41,045 bases of DNA from Minisyncoccota bacterium. GTDB lineage: Bacteria > Patescibacteriota > Minisyncoccia > Phycocordibacterales > Phycocordibacteraceae. Below, one piece after another: positions 1 to 8,800 of the stretch. Location of the stretch: the NCBI GenBank assembly GCA_022842585.1, contig JALHPI010000005.1, positions 1 to 41,045 on the forward strand, in the 5' to 3' direction. The notes below the pieces were generated by a model. It worked only from the letters and a program-made list of their open reading frames with translations. It made no database searches and had not been told where the DNA came from. Each line of letters starts with the position of its first letter. Position 1 is the first letter of the stretch. A program made the translations under genes and the position numbers.

Positions 1-248
1 TCAACTACACGACGCCGAATGCAGGCATTACCTGCAACGGTGTCGCCATTACGAACTACGCGACCGCGCAGGCAGGCGGTACCCGCACGACAACCTTTAC
101 CGTGCCGTGTGCAGGTTCCGGTGAGCGTGGACGGGCGACTATCTATAAGACAAGTGCCGCGGCAACGCAGATTTTTGCCCAGGGCTACAACACTTGCGAC
201 ACGACGAATACGCGCCGTACTGAGCGCGGCCTTAAGGTTGTTTACTAG
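1..248 (+). CDS. C-terminal fragment of a secreted or surface protein
   Basis: The third forward frame is open from the window edge to a TAG at 246-248, giving the last 81 residues of a protein that begins outside the window. The fragment is rich in Thr, Ala, Gly and Asn with a few Cys (ITCNGVAITN, TVPCAGSGERG, YNTCDTT), as in beta-rich extracellular modules. No domain is recognised. Cell-surface location is inferred from composition only. Confidence 0.6.
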   Translation, partial: NYTTPNAGITCNGVAITNYATAQAGGTRTTTFTVPCAGSGERGRATIYKTSAAATQIFAQGYNTCDTTNTRRTERGLKVVY

Positions 249-2454
<2,206 letters not shown>

Positions 2455-2468
2455 TAGAGTAGCGACAA

Positions 2469-2759
2469 ATGGCTTCCGTAGATGACGTAAAAAAGCTCGC
2501 TGCGCTCGCTCGTATCGGGGTGGGGGAGGCTGAGCTTGAAAAATTCGCGAAAGAATTCGATGGCATCCTTGCGTATGTGGGGCAGCTTGACGCGCTTTCC
2601 GTAGATACTAAGGAACGCGTGCTTCCGGCGGTCCGTAACGTCATGCGTGAGGATGGGGAACCGCATGCTCCTGGGGCGTATACCGAGGCTCTTGCGAAGC
2701 AATTCCCGGAGCGCGAAGGGAATTATCTTTCGGTTAAGCAAATCATTTCCCATGACTAA
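2469..2759 (+). CDS. gatC: Asp/Glu-tRNA amidotransferase subunit C
   Basis: GatC is the small scaffold subunit of GatCAB, which converts mischarged Glu-tRNA(Gln) (and often Asp-tRNA(Asn)) to the correct aminoacyl-tRNA. The 96-residue length is typical. The N-terminal helix VDDVKKLAALARIGVGEAEL and a C-terminal stretch with REDGEP and FPEREGNYLSVKQII match the family pattern. It lies 14 nt after ligA and overlaps gatA by 8 nt, implying translational coupling. A TAGAGT box 8 nt before the ATG may be an internal promoter. gatB is not in this window. Confidence 0.9.
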   Translation: MASVDDVKKLAALARIGVGEAELEKFAKEFDGILAYVGQLDALSVDTKERVLPAVRNVMREDGEPHAPGAYTEALAKQFPEREGNYLSVKQIISHD

Positions 2760-4167
2760 GGCGTTGAATGAGCTCACCATAGCGGAGGCGGCACGTGCCC
2801 TACGGGCGAAGGAATGCACGGTGCGCGAACTCTGGGATGCGTGTGTGTCGGAATCAAAAAAGCGAAACGGCGAATTAAACGCGTATCTCGAACTTTTCGA
2901 GGCGGACGATGTAGCAATAGAGGCAGCACAGAAGCGCATAGACGAAGGAGACACTTCCATGCTCTGTGGTATCCCGCTTGCAATGAAAGACAATATCCTC
3001 ATAGAAGGGCATATCGCAAGCGCATCCTCAAAAATGCTTGCGAACTATGTCGCAACGTATGACGCGACCATCACGAAGAAACTAAAGGAAGCCGGCGCTC
3101 TTTTCCTCGGACGCACAAACATGGATGAGTTTGCGCTTGGTGGATCTACGGAGAATTCAGCGTATGGCGTTACTAAAAATCCTCACGATTTAACGCGCGT
3201 AGCGGGTGGTACCTCGGGCGGCTCCGCTACGGCGGTAGCGGCGCACATGGCTATCGCAGGCTTAGGTACCGATACGGGCGGTTCGCTCCGTAATCCAGCG
3301 AGTTATTGCGGTCTTATCGGCCTCAAGCCTACCTACGGTGCAGTATCTCGTTCAGGACTTATCGCGGCCGTATCTTCTTTCGATCAGGCAGGGCCGCTAA
3401 CAAAAACGGTTGCGGACGCAAAAGCGCTCTTTGATGTCATACGCGGAAAAGATCTGATGGATAGCACATCCATTGACACAGTCGCTATTCCGGAAAAGGT
3501 GCAACGTATTGGGGTATTGGCTTCTCTAATGAAGGGAATTGCCGGGACTCCGGTTGAAATTCAATTCAATAAAACAATAGATTACCTCCGCTCCAGAGGT
3601 ATGGAAATAGTGGAAGTAACTATCCCTTCAGTTTCGCCTGCGCTTGCCGCTTACTACATTATTAACTTTGCTGAAGTCTCTACTAACATGGCGCGTTTTG
3701 ATGGTATCCGTTATGGCATGGCAGTGCGCGGTAAGACGCTACTCGAGGACTATGTACAGAGTCGCACGGAAGGGTTCGGTCAAGAAACGAAGCGGCGCAT
3801 TCTTCTTGGAACCTATGTATTGTCTGCGGGGTATATAGATGCCTATTACCGGAAGGCCAATAGCGTGCGCGAGCTTTTGCGTGCGGAGTATGCAAAAGCG
3901 TTTGAAGCGGTTGACGTAATCGCGACTCCTACTATGCCGACCCCGGCTTTCACTATCGGCGCAAAAGCCGACCCCGTTTCGCTTTACCTTGAAGACGTTT
4001 TCACTGTTATGGCAAACTTGACTGGCACTCCTGCTATCTCCATTCCTATGGAATCGATAGTGGAGAACGGAAAGGAACTTCCAGCAGGTATCCAATTTTC
4101 GGCTCCTCATGGCGGGGAAGAGCGATTATTCAATATCGGCGCACTCGTGCGGGGAGAGAAGATGTAG
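2752..4167 (+). CDS. gatA: Asp/Glu-tRNA amidotransferase subunit A
   Basis: GatA is the amidase subunit of GatCAB: it hydrolyses glutamine and passes ammonia to GatB. The start chosen is the ATG at 2752 overlapping the gatC end, giving 471 residues, normal for the family. Amidase-signature residues are visible: Lys79 in PLAMKDN and nucleophile Ser178 in TDTGGSLRNPAS. The cis-serine position, 24 residues before the nucleophile, is Thr154 (GGTSGGSA) where GGSSGGS is the commoner motif; Thr may substitute. It supports the view that this organism makes Gln-tRNA(Gln) indirectly. A tRNA-Gln lies at 26317, but no glutaminyl-tRNA synthetase is visible here. Confidence 0.94.
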   Translation: MTKALNELTIAEAARALRAKECTVRELWDACVSESKKRNGELNAYLELFEADDVAIEAAQKRIDEGDTSMLCGIPLAMKDNILIEGHIASASSKMLANYVATYDATITKKLKEAGALFLGRTNMDEFALGGSTENSAYGVTKNPHDLTRVAGGTSGGSATAVAAHMAIAGLGTDTGGSLRNPASYCGLIGLKPTYGAVSRSGLIAAVSSFDQAGPLTKTVADAKALFDVIRGKDLMDSTSIDTVAIPEKVQRIGVLASLMKGIAGTPVEIQFNKTIDYLRSRGMEIVEVTIPSVSPALAAYYIINFAEVSTNMARFDGIRYGMAVRGKTLLEDYVQSRTEGFGQETKRRILLGTYVLSAGYIDAYYRKANSVRELLRAEYAKAFEAVDVIATPTMPTPAFTIGAKADPVSLYLEDVFTVMANLTGTPAISIPMESIVENGKELPAGIQFSAPHGGEERLFNIGALVRGEKM

Positions 4168-4173
4168 GCAGGG

Positions 4174-4179
4174 TATAAT
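4174..4179 (+). promoter_or_regulatory. -10 box TATAAT of a probable leaderless promoter
   Basis: A perfect TATAAT lies 6 nt before the ATG at 4186, placing transcription start at or next to the start codon. No ribosome binding site is present. This is one of the clearest cases of a pattern repeated through the window. Confidence 0.7.
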
Positions 4180-4185
4180 CGGGGA

Positions 4186-4797
4186 ATGGAAGTAGGCGCC
4201 CCGACAACGATTCAGTACCTCAATCTTGAGTATTTCTTTCGGCTTTTGTACGAAAGCCGGGTCGGCATAACGGGGACTTCGACCACGCCCATATCGTTTT
4301 TCGCAAGCTTTACCGAATGGGTCGGACACGTATGGAGCGTGCTCGGCTCCGTATCTTTCGTCTTTTCGCTTGCGGCGTTCGCCGTGCTCGCATACTCCAC
4401 CGTGCGCATGTATCAGATAAAGATGCGCGAAGAGCATGAGCGCTGGTCCTTACTTGACCAGGATGTAGCAGAAAAAGAAAAGGACCGTTCGCGCTGGGCG
4501 CATATCCAAAGTCTCATAGAAAGCCCGCAGGAGCGCGATTGGCACGAAGCTATAAGCGAAGCGGATGTGATGCTTGAAGACATGCTTGTCGAGCACCGGT
4601 ATGCGGGCGACACGACCGAGGAGCGACTTGCCAAAGCCGACCCTGCTACCTTCAAGACGCTCACTGAGGCGCGTGAGGCGCACCAGACGCGCGTCGATAT
4701 GCTCTTGGGTGGTCCTGATTTCAAATTGGATGATAAGACGGCGTATAGAACGATTAAAAAATACGAGCTTGTCTTCAAAGAATTCGGCGAAATCTAA
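4186..4797 (+). CDS. Single-pass membrane protein of unknown function
   Basis: I do not recognise this 203-residue protein. A hydrophilic N-terminus (1-35) precedes one or two hydrophobic segments (about 38-75, with VLGSVSFVFSLAAFAVLAYS). A charged, helical cytoplasmic-type domain rich in Glu, Lys and Arg follows, including a likely coiled coil (REEHERWSLLDQDVAEKEKD). It starts 18 nt after gatA, but its own TATAAT suggests separate transcription. Its conserved-looking, Trp- and Glu-rich soluble part suggests a genuine lineage protein rather than a spurious frame. Confidence 0.75.
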   Translation: MEVGAPTTIQYLNLEYFFRLLYESRVGITGTSTTPISFFASFTEWVGHVWSVLGSVSFVFSLAAFAVLAYSTVRMYQIKMREEHERWSLLDQDVAEKEKDRSRWAHIQSLIESPQERDWHEAISEADVMLEDMLVEHRYAGDTTEERLAKADPATFKTLTEAREAHQTRVDMLLGGPDFKLDDKTAYRTIKKYELVFKEFGEI

Positions 4798-4814
4798 AAA
4801 CTCGCAAAATCACC

Positions 4815-4902
4815 CCGTCTGCTTCGTTACGGGTCCCACTGATTTTCTCCGTCGTACTATGTGTACGTCTACGAAAATCAGCATCCCGTGCCTCGCATAC
4901 GG
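4815..4902. repeat. Palindromic intergenic repeat, copy 1
   Basis: A fold-back of about 88 bases: outer arms CCGTCTGC (4815-4822) and GCATACGG (4895-4902), a middle stem CTGATTTTC/GAAAATCAG (4839-4847, 4873-4881) and an inner stem CGTAC/GTACG. Its ends match a second element at 37764-37848: CGTCTGCTKCGTTA on the left and GCCTYGCATACG on the right. It lies between a convergent-free gene end and the fMet tRNA promoter. It may be a MITE-like or REP-like repeat; no transposase is nearby. Confidence 0.6.
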
Positions 4903-4923
4903 AATAATTTTCCGAATTTTTTC

Positions 4924-4951
4924 TTGCAAAACTGAATAAAAACGCTATAGT
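4924..4951 (+). promoter_or_regulatory. Promoter of the initiator tRNA gene
   Basis: TTGCAA (4924-4929) and TATAGT (4946-4951) are separated by 16 nt and lie 21 nt before the mature tRNA 5' end. The 5' leader includes the 16-bp palindrome CGCGATATATATCGCG (4961-4976), which overlaps the first four tRNA bases. Confidence 0.6.
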
Positions 4952-4972
4952 GCGTAGGTACGCGATATATAT

Positions 4973-5043
4973 CGCGGGGTAGAGGAGAGGTACCTCGGGA
5001 GGCTCATAACCTCCAGACGCCGGTTCGATTCCGGCCCCCGCAA
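4973..5043 (+). tRNA. Initiator tRNA-fMet (CAT)
   Basis: A cloverleaf folds with a 7-bp acceptor (CGCGGGG with CCCCGCA), D stem GAGG/CCTC, anticodon stem GGAGG/CCTCC with loop CTCATAA, and T arm GCCGG/CCGGC with loop TTCGATT. The unpaired C1-A72 end marks it as the initiator. The three pairs below the anticodon loop are A29-U41, G30-C40, G31-C39 rather than the usual three G-C pairs. CCA is not encoded. A terminator and a fold-back element derived from the tRNA 3' end follow. Confidence 0.95.
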
Positions 5044-5055
5044 CACGAAAGACAG

Positions 5056-5080
5056 AAAGCCGCCGTAGGGCGGTTTTCTG
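5056..5080 (+). terminator. Terminator after tRNA-fMet
   Basis: Hairpin CCGCC-gtag-GGCGG (5060-5073) followed by TTTTCT. A closely similar terminator (CCGCC-tgaa-GGCGG, TTTTCT) ends the duplicated tRNA tail downstream at 5258-5277. Confidence 0.75.
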
Positions 5081-5085
5081 CTTGC

Positions 5086-5244
5086 GTGTTGACGGGGGAG
5101 AGAAGCGCGGGACGCTTCTCGTCCGGAATCGAAAGCCGGAAGCGCGACGGCGCTGAGGCGGGGTCGCGGAATTTTCCAGCAGGAAAATATCCGTGACCGA
5201 TGCGTGCCTGATTCTTATTCAGGACACTTCCGGCCCCCGCAACA
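5086..5244 (+). repeat. tRNA-linked fold-back element at fMet
   Basis: The element opens with an antisense copy of the tRNA-fMet 3' end, GTGTTG-ac-GGGGG then CCGGAATCGA, interrupted by a hairpin GAGAAGCG/CGCTTCTC. The core follows: AGCCGGAAGCG (5134-5144), CTGAGGCGGGGTCG (5153-5166), a small hairpin TTTCC-agca-GGAAA and CGTGACCGA (5192-5200). It closes with a 17-nt sense copy of the tRNA end, TTCCGGCCCCCGCAACA (5228-5244, identical to 5029-5045). GGTC and GACC of the core can pair. The same core is found after tRNA-Met and tRNA-Gln. Whether it is a mobile element or an RNA gene is unknown. Confidence 0.75.
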
Positions 5245-5254
5245 TGAAATAAGA

Positions 5255-5280
5255 AAACCGCCTGAAGGCGGTTTTCTTAT
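5255..5280 (+). terminator. Terminator after the duplicated fMet 3' end
   Basis: CCGCC-tgaa-GGCGG (5258-5271) followed by TTTTCTTAT. The sequence between the sense tRNA copy and this hairpin (TGAAATAAGAAAA) resembles that after the real tRNA, so the duplication probably included the terminator. Confidence 0.75.
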
Positions 5281-5332
5281 ATACGTACCTTAGTTTTAAG
5301 AGACATAAAGAAAGCAGTGCTACCATCAGGTG

Positions 5333-5941
5333 ATGCCTGACCTGACCGTGCTGATGGTTATTGTCGCTTCTCTCCTTGCCGTTATCGGCAACATCTCCTA
5401 TCTCAAGGACACCCTCGCAGGAAGGGTGAAACCCCATCCCTACACGTGGTTTATTTGGTCAATCGTATCTATGACCACGTTCCTTGGTGGGGTCGCAAAG
5501 GGGGCCGGCATAGGCGCCATTCCTACGGGAATTGCCGAAGGATTTACGATTCTCATTTTTCTCCTATCACTCAAGTATCTTTTTAAAGATCATGCACGCC
5601 ATATACGCCCAATCGATAATTACTTTCTCGGCATAGCAGTACTTGGTCTCATTCCCTGGTTCCTTACGAACGACCCGACAATATCAGTGGTCATCATGGT
5701 TGGAATCGATATCGTGGCCTTCATCCCGACGCTTCGAAAGACCTGGATGCATCCTGAAACGGAGAAGCCACTCCTGTATGGGATGAATGTCGGACGCCAC
5801 GCACTCACACTGTTGTCTCTTGGCTCGTACAATATCGCCACGACTATTCATTCGATTGCGATGATTTTCATAAATACGCTTATGGTTCTGTTCATACGAA
5901 GGAAGTCCTCCGGAAAAGAAATTGCACCCCTACCTCATTAA
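5333..5941 (+). CDS. PQ-loop-like multi-pass membrane protein
   Basis: A 202-residue, strongly hydrophobic protein with about seven membrane segments. Two related stretches, ISYLKDTLAGRVKPHPYTWF (near 23-43) and FIPTLRKTWMHPETEKPLLY (near 127-146), sit after a membrane helix and each contain a basic-Pro turn. This pattern resembles the duplicated three-helix PQ-loop/SWEET fold. Transport of a small solute is possible but unproven. The ATG at 5333 is preferred over an in-frame GTG at 5330 because an extended -10 (TGC-TACCAT, 5321-5326) then lies 6 nt upstream. Confidence 0.75.
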   Translation: MPDLTVLMVIVASLLAVIGNISYLKDTLAGRVKPHPYTWFIWSIVSMTTFLGGVAKGAGIGAIPTGIAEGFTILIFLLSLKYLFKDHARHIRPIDNYFLGIAVLGLIPWFLTNDPTISVVIMVGIDIVAFIPTLRKTWMHPETEKPLLYGMNVGRHALTLLSLGSYNIATTIHSIAMIFINTLMVLFIRRKSSGKEIAPLPH

Positions 5942-5967
5942 AGTACTGGCGCAACAGAATTTTTGCA

Positions 5968-6693
5968 TTACGCCGGGTCCCAAATGCGCCGATGACTCGT
6001 GATTTCGCGGATGGAGCGATTGCGGTGGATGAGCTCGTCGTTGCGGACTGATTCGAAGAATTCATATTCGTTTTTAACGTTGCGACCGTAGAAGTCGAGG
6101 AAATCGGAGACGAGCGGCTTTTGCTTGAGTGTGTCACCCTCTTGCTTCAAGAATTCGTTGTACTGCTGGTACGCGTGTGACTCGAAGAGATAGTTCAGTT
6201 CAAGGGCCGCCTTGTGCGAGACCATGTAGATAAGGTAAATGACCCAGAAGTAGAAGAAAGAAAAAAGAATCGGGATAAGCGTGTGGCGGAAGAATGCGTC
6301 CTTATGCATCTTCTGTACGATGTTGGAAATGACGACGACGTGCATCGTTTCGTTATCTTGTGCGAAGCGACCGAACGCCGCCATCTTGCAGAGCCGTATG
6401 GCATGCCGTTCGTTTCCGTAAAAGGCGGTGAGCATCGTATAGGCGGCCGACTCCCACGACTGGTAGGGGATGCGAGCGATGACTTCGACCGCTTTGAATT
6501 TCAGATAGGAGGGTTTCTTTCCGTAAAAGGTGTTTCCGGCAGTTACAAGAAGCCATCCGAGGATGGTTGGAACAAGGCCCGTTTTATACCCGTTCAACGG
6601 TGCGGCATATTGGGTGCGCAGTTCATCGTTATTGAGCTCGCGCACGAGCTTTTCATGGGCGACATAATCGTCGTTCATCTTAAAGAGTTCCAT
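5968..6693 (-). CDS. Alternative oxidase (AOX/PTOX) family di-iron protein
   Basis: The 241-residue protein fits the alternative oxidase family, membrane-bound quinol oxidases that reduce O2 to water without pumping protons. All six expected iron ligands are present with family-like spacing: Glu70 (VEVIARIPY), Glu115 and His118 (DNETMH), Glu171 (LFESHAYQQY), Glu220 and His223 (NDELIH). Two hydrophobic stretches (about 40-55 and 137-160) fit interfacial helices; FLKQEGD after Glu171 resembles the family's EFLK motif. It is transcribed divergently from the nucleotidyltransferase gene. No other respiratory gene lies beside it, so its electron donor is unknown. A start at Met6 is also possible. 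Confidence 0.85.
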   Translation of the reverse strand: MELFKMNDDYVAHEKLVRELNNDELRTQYAAPLNGYKTGLVPTILGWLLVTAGNTFYGKKPSYLKFKAVEVIARIPYQSWESAAYTMLTAFYGNERHAIRLCKMAAFGRFAQDNETMHVVVISNIVQKMHKDAFFRHTLIPILFSFFYFWVIYLIYMVSHKAALELNYLFESHAYQQYNEFLKQEGDTLKQKPLVSDFLDFYGRNVKNEYEFFESVRNDELIHRNRSIREITSHRRIWDPA

Positions 6694-6772
6694 GGTGTGT
6701 TTTTGGTGTATGTAAAACGCGGTGCGTGTGTACTACCGCGCCTCCTGATTATATCGTATAGTCTTGAGCATT

Positions 6773-7456
6773 ATGCAGGCAGTCATCGTCGCCGCCGGAG
6801 AAGGGAAGCGCATGCGCCCCCTGACGCTTGAGCGCCCGAAACCTCTTATCCTTATCGCGGGGAAGCCCATCATCGAGCGTGTCATCGACGCACTCCCTAA
6901 AGAGATAGACGAGGTCATAATCGTCATTGGCTACAAAGGGGATATGATTCGTGCGCATCTTGGCGAGTCGTACGGAGGCCGTACGATACGCTATGTCCAT
7001 CAGTGGATGCCTGCAGGCACGGCGCACGCGCTCTCGCTTGCGCGTCCATTCCTTTCCGGAAAATTCATGTTCTTGAATGGCGATGACATTCTAGGTCCGG
7101 AGGCGCTTGCAGAAGCAATCAAGCACCCACTCGCTATTCTGGTCGCTACGCATGATAAGCCTGAGACCATGGGAGTGATAACGAAGCGCGCTGACGGCAC
7201 GCTCGAGCGCATAGATGAAAAACCGGAGAAACCGTCGTCGAATCTCGTGAATACGGGGACGATGGTGCTTGATGAGCGTCTCTTTACCTACGAGGCGCCA
7301 CGCCACGCGTCAGGGGAATACTTCATGACCGACCCCGTGTCGCTCCTAGCTAAGGATCATCCGGTCATGGTCATCGAACAGCCGCTCTGGATTCCGGTAG
7401 GGTACCCTGAGGACATTCCGAAAGCCGAGGCGAAGCTCAAGGAGCTCGGGCGATAA
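6773..7456 (+). CDS. Sugar-phosphate nucleotidyltransferase
   Basis: The protein (227 residues) transfers a nucleotide to a sugar-1-phosphate, giving an activated sugar for glycan synthesis. The N-terminal MQAVIVAAGEGKRMRPLT is the signature nucleotide-binding loop, with the PKP motif after it and NGDD (near 103) as the metal-binding Asp. Later DEKP and NTGTMV motifs fit the RfbA/GalU/GlmU-N group. Sugar and nucleotide specificity cannot be read from the sequence. There is no C-terminal left-handed helix, so it is not full-length GlmU. The ATG at 6773 is chosen: a TATAGT box ends 10 nt upstream, whereas the in-frame TTG at 6764 would lie directly against it. Confidence 0.88.
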   Translation: MQAVIVAAGEGKRMRPLTLERPKPLILIAGKPIIERVIDALPKEIDEVIIVIGYKGDMIRAHLGESYGGRTIRYVHQWMPAGTAHALSLARPFLSGKFMFLNGDDILGPEALAEAIKHPLAILVATHDKPETMGVITKRADGTLERIDEKPEKPSSNLVNTGTMVLDERLFTYEAPRHASGEYFMTDPVSLLAKDHPVMVIEQPLWIPVGYPEDIPKAEAKLKELGR

Positions 7457-7465
7457 GCGTAAAAA

Positions 7466-7589
7466 TGTGCTGGTGGAAGGCCTGTTCACGCATAAATCCT
7501 TGCTAGGATTTTGCGCGAACCCGCCTCGCGCCGTCGCGCTCCGGCCTGCAAGTCCTTCACAGCATGCGCCCCACGCATGCCTCACCAGA
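7466..7589 (-). repeat. tRNA-linked fold-back element at tRNA-Met
   Basis: On the minus strand, after tRNA-Met, comes an antisense copy of the tRNA end in two pieces (plus-strand CACCAG at 7583-7588 and TGCAAGTCCTTC at 7547-7558), split by a hairpin GCATGCG/CGCATGC. The core is GGCCGGAGCG, then GAGGCGGGTTCGCG, a hairpin AAATCC-tagca-GGATTT and CGTGAACAG. The element closes with a sense copy of the tRNA 3' end (plus strand GTGCTGGTGGAAGG, 7467-7480, identical to 7611-7624). The core aligns closely with the fMet element, including GCGCGACGGCGC. Confidence 0.75.
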
Positions 7590-7611
7590 CTCAAAACGCT
7601 ACGCTTATTTG

Positions 7612-7685
7612 TGCTGGTGGAAGGACTTGCACCTTCGACCTTGGGTTTATGAGTCCCATGCTCTAACTACCTGAGCTACACCAGC
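7612..7685 (-). tRNA. tRNA-Met (CAT), elongator or Ile2 type
   Basis: Acceptor GCTGGTG/CACCAGC, D stem GCTC/GAGC, anticodon loop CTCATAA, T stem GAAGG/CCTTC. C1-A72 is absent, so it is not the initiator. Three oddities: an A31-A39 mismatch closing the anticodon loop, G55 instead of U55 in the T loop (TGCAAGT), and A where G18 is expected in the D loop (AGGTAGTTA). An elongator Met or a lysidine-modified Ile tRNA cannot be told apart here. CCA is not encoded. Confidence 0.88.
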
Positions 7686-7695
7686 AATAGAATGG

Positions 7696-7724
7696 AGAGT
7701 ACTATCTTTACGTAGGTTCTTCAA
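7696..7724 (-). promoter_or_regulatory. Promoter of tRNA-Met
   Basis: On the minus strand, TTGAAG (7724-7719) and TACTCT (7701-7696) are spaced by 17 nt, and the -10 ends 10 nt before the tRNA 5' end. Confidence 0.55.
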
Positions 7725-7742
7725 CCGTAAAGGGTCCAGACC

Positions 7743-7771
7743 TTGCCCAGAAGGCAAAAAACCGTTAAAGT
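7743..7771 (+). promoter_or_regulatory. Promoter of tRNA-Asp
   Basis: TTGCCC (7743-7748) and TAAAGT (7766-7771) with a 17-nt spacer, ending 9 nt before the tRNA. Unlike most mRNA promoters in the window, the tRNA promoters have recognisable -35 boxes. Confidence 0.5.
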
Positions 7772-7780
7772 CTCAGAACT

Positions 7781-7854
7781 GCGGCCATAGCTCAACTGGT
7801 TAGAGCACTCGCCTGTCACGCGAGAGGTTGCCGGTTCAAGTCCGGTTGGCCGCG
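7781..7854 (+). tRNA. tRNA-Asp (GTC)
   Basis: Acceptor GCGGCCA/TGGCCGC with G73, anticodon stem CTCGC/GCGAG with loop CTGTCAC, T loop TTCAAGT. CCA is not encoded. No fold-back element or obvious terminator follows, so it is a useful negative control for the tRNA-linked elements. Confidence 0.95.
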
Positions 7855-7886
7855 CAAAGTTTAGATACAGTACCTATCCCGTGCCT

Positions 7887-8774
7887 TTATAAGAGCTCTT
7901 TTTGAAACGCATCCGCGGTAAGGCGGAGTGCCTCAAGGCGCTTTTCGTACGACATGCTGATAGGGGGAGAGATACTCGTTTTGTTCGCATCAACGATGTA
8001 TATCTCCCGGCTTTCCTTATCCCGTAACACATCAAGCTCTCCGAAGTCGAGACCAAGCATGCGGGAAAAATCGAGTATCTGTTTTTGTTCTGTGGGAGAG
8101 AAGACTTGGTCGGGCAACTCGACACGTGCGGTTATGCTACTGCTCTCAAATCGTCTCGTCGCGAGCCGTTGTTTTCGGTACACAAGTGGAAGGGTGCTCC
8201 CGACGACAAGTACCCGTAAGTCTTCCACATATCCCTCTTCGGTCGCATTGTCGACGAATCGTTGATACGAGCAGTCCTGCTTTGCTTTCGTAAGAGGTCC
8301 CTTCACGATACGTCCGTCGTGCACGCCGTTTGTTTCCGACTTTTCCACCAAGAGACCTTCGTATACGGTCGGGTCTACCGCAAGGGTCCTGCCAAAAACG
8401 GTGCCGAATACTTCACCAACTTTGGTCTTGCTGATATCGAGACAATTCCCGTTTATATAGCTATGACTTGCTCCAGGCGTTCTCTCGGGACGAATCTTCG
8501 TGAGGTCGAGCCAGAGAAGGGTCTTCGCACTCGGGCGAGGGACAAGCTTGAGTCCGAGAATCTGTGCGATGCCCCATATGGTGTAGAGGGGAAGCGGGAC
8601 CCGAGGCACCACCCCAAGCTCTCTCTGGTGTTGCGCGTTGCGGTGCATGAGACCAAAGCACAAGAGTCGTACGCAATGCAGCGTGTACCGTACGGTGAGT
8701 ATCGTCAGTTCAACCGGACGGCTAAACGGTTTCTTGAACCGCTTCGCGAACTCGCTGATTGAATTACGACGCAT
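7887..8774 (-). CDS. ATP-grasp-like protein
   Basis: The 295-residue protein has the C-terminal signature of ATP-grasp enzymes, which ligate a carboxylate to a nucleophile through an acyl phosphate. LGLDFGELDVLRDKESREIY (near 240-260) followed by IVDANKT carries the acidic and Asn residues that bind Mg-ATP. The N-terminal half is basic and weakly hydrophobic (RYTLHCVRLLCFGLMHR) and not diagnostic. Substrate is unknown; similar proteins act in sugar, peptide or cell-wall modification. The start is supported by an extended -10, TGC-TATTCT (8787-8782), 7 nt upstream. It diverges from the GtrA gene. Confidence 0.7.
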   Translation of the reverse strand: MRRNSISEFAKRFKKPFSRPVELTILTVRYTLHCVRLLCFGLMHRNAQHQRELGVVPRVPLPLYTIWGIAQILGLKLVPRPSAKTLLWLDLTKIRPERTPGASHSYINGNCLDISKTKVGEVFGTVFGRTLAVDPTVYEGLLVEKSETNGVHDGRIVKGPLTKAKQDCSYQRFVDNATEEGYVEDLRVLVVGSTLPLVYRKQRLATRRFESSSITARVELPDQVFSPTEQKQILDFSRMLGLDFGELDVLRDKESREIYIVDANKTSISPPISMSYEKRLEALRLTADAFQKELL

Positions 8775-8800
8775 TTCTGCAAGAATAGCACTACTCGGAT

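Noticed and set aside
5134-5200. Hammerhead-type ribozyme in the tRNA-linked core
   Set aside because: CTGAGG resembles the start of the CTGANGA box, but the rest of the catalytic core and the GAAA partner are not in the right places. I could not fit HDV or twister patterns either.
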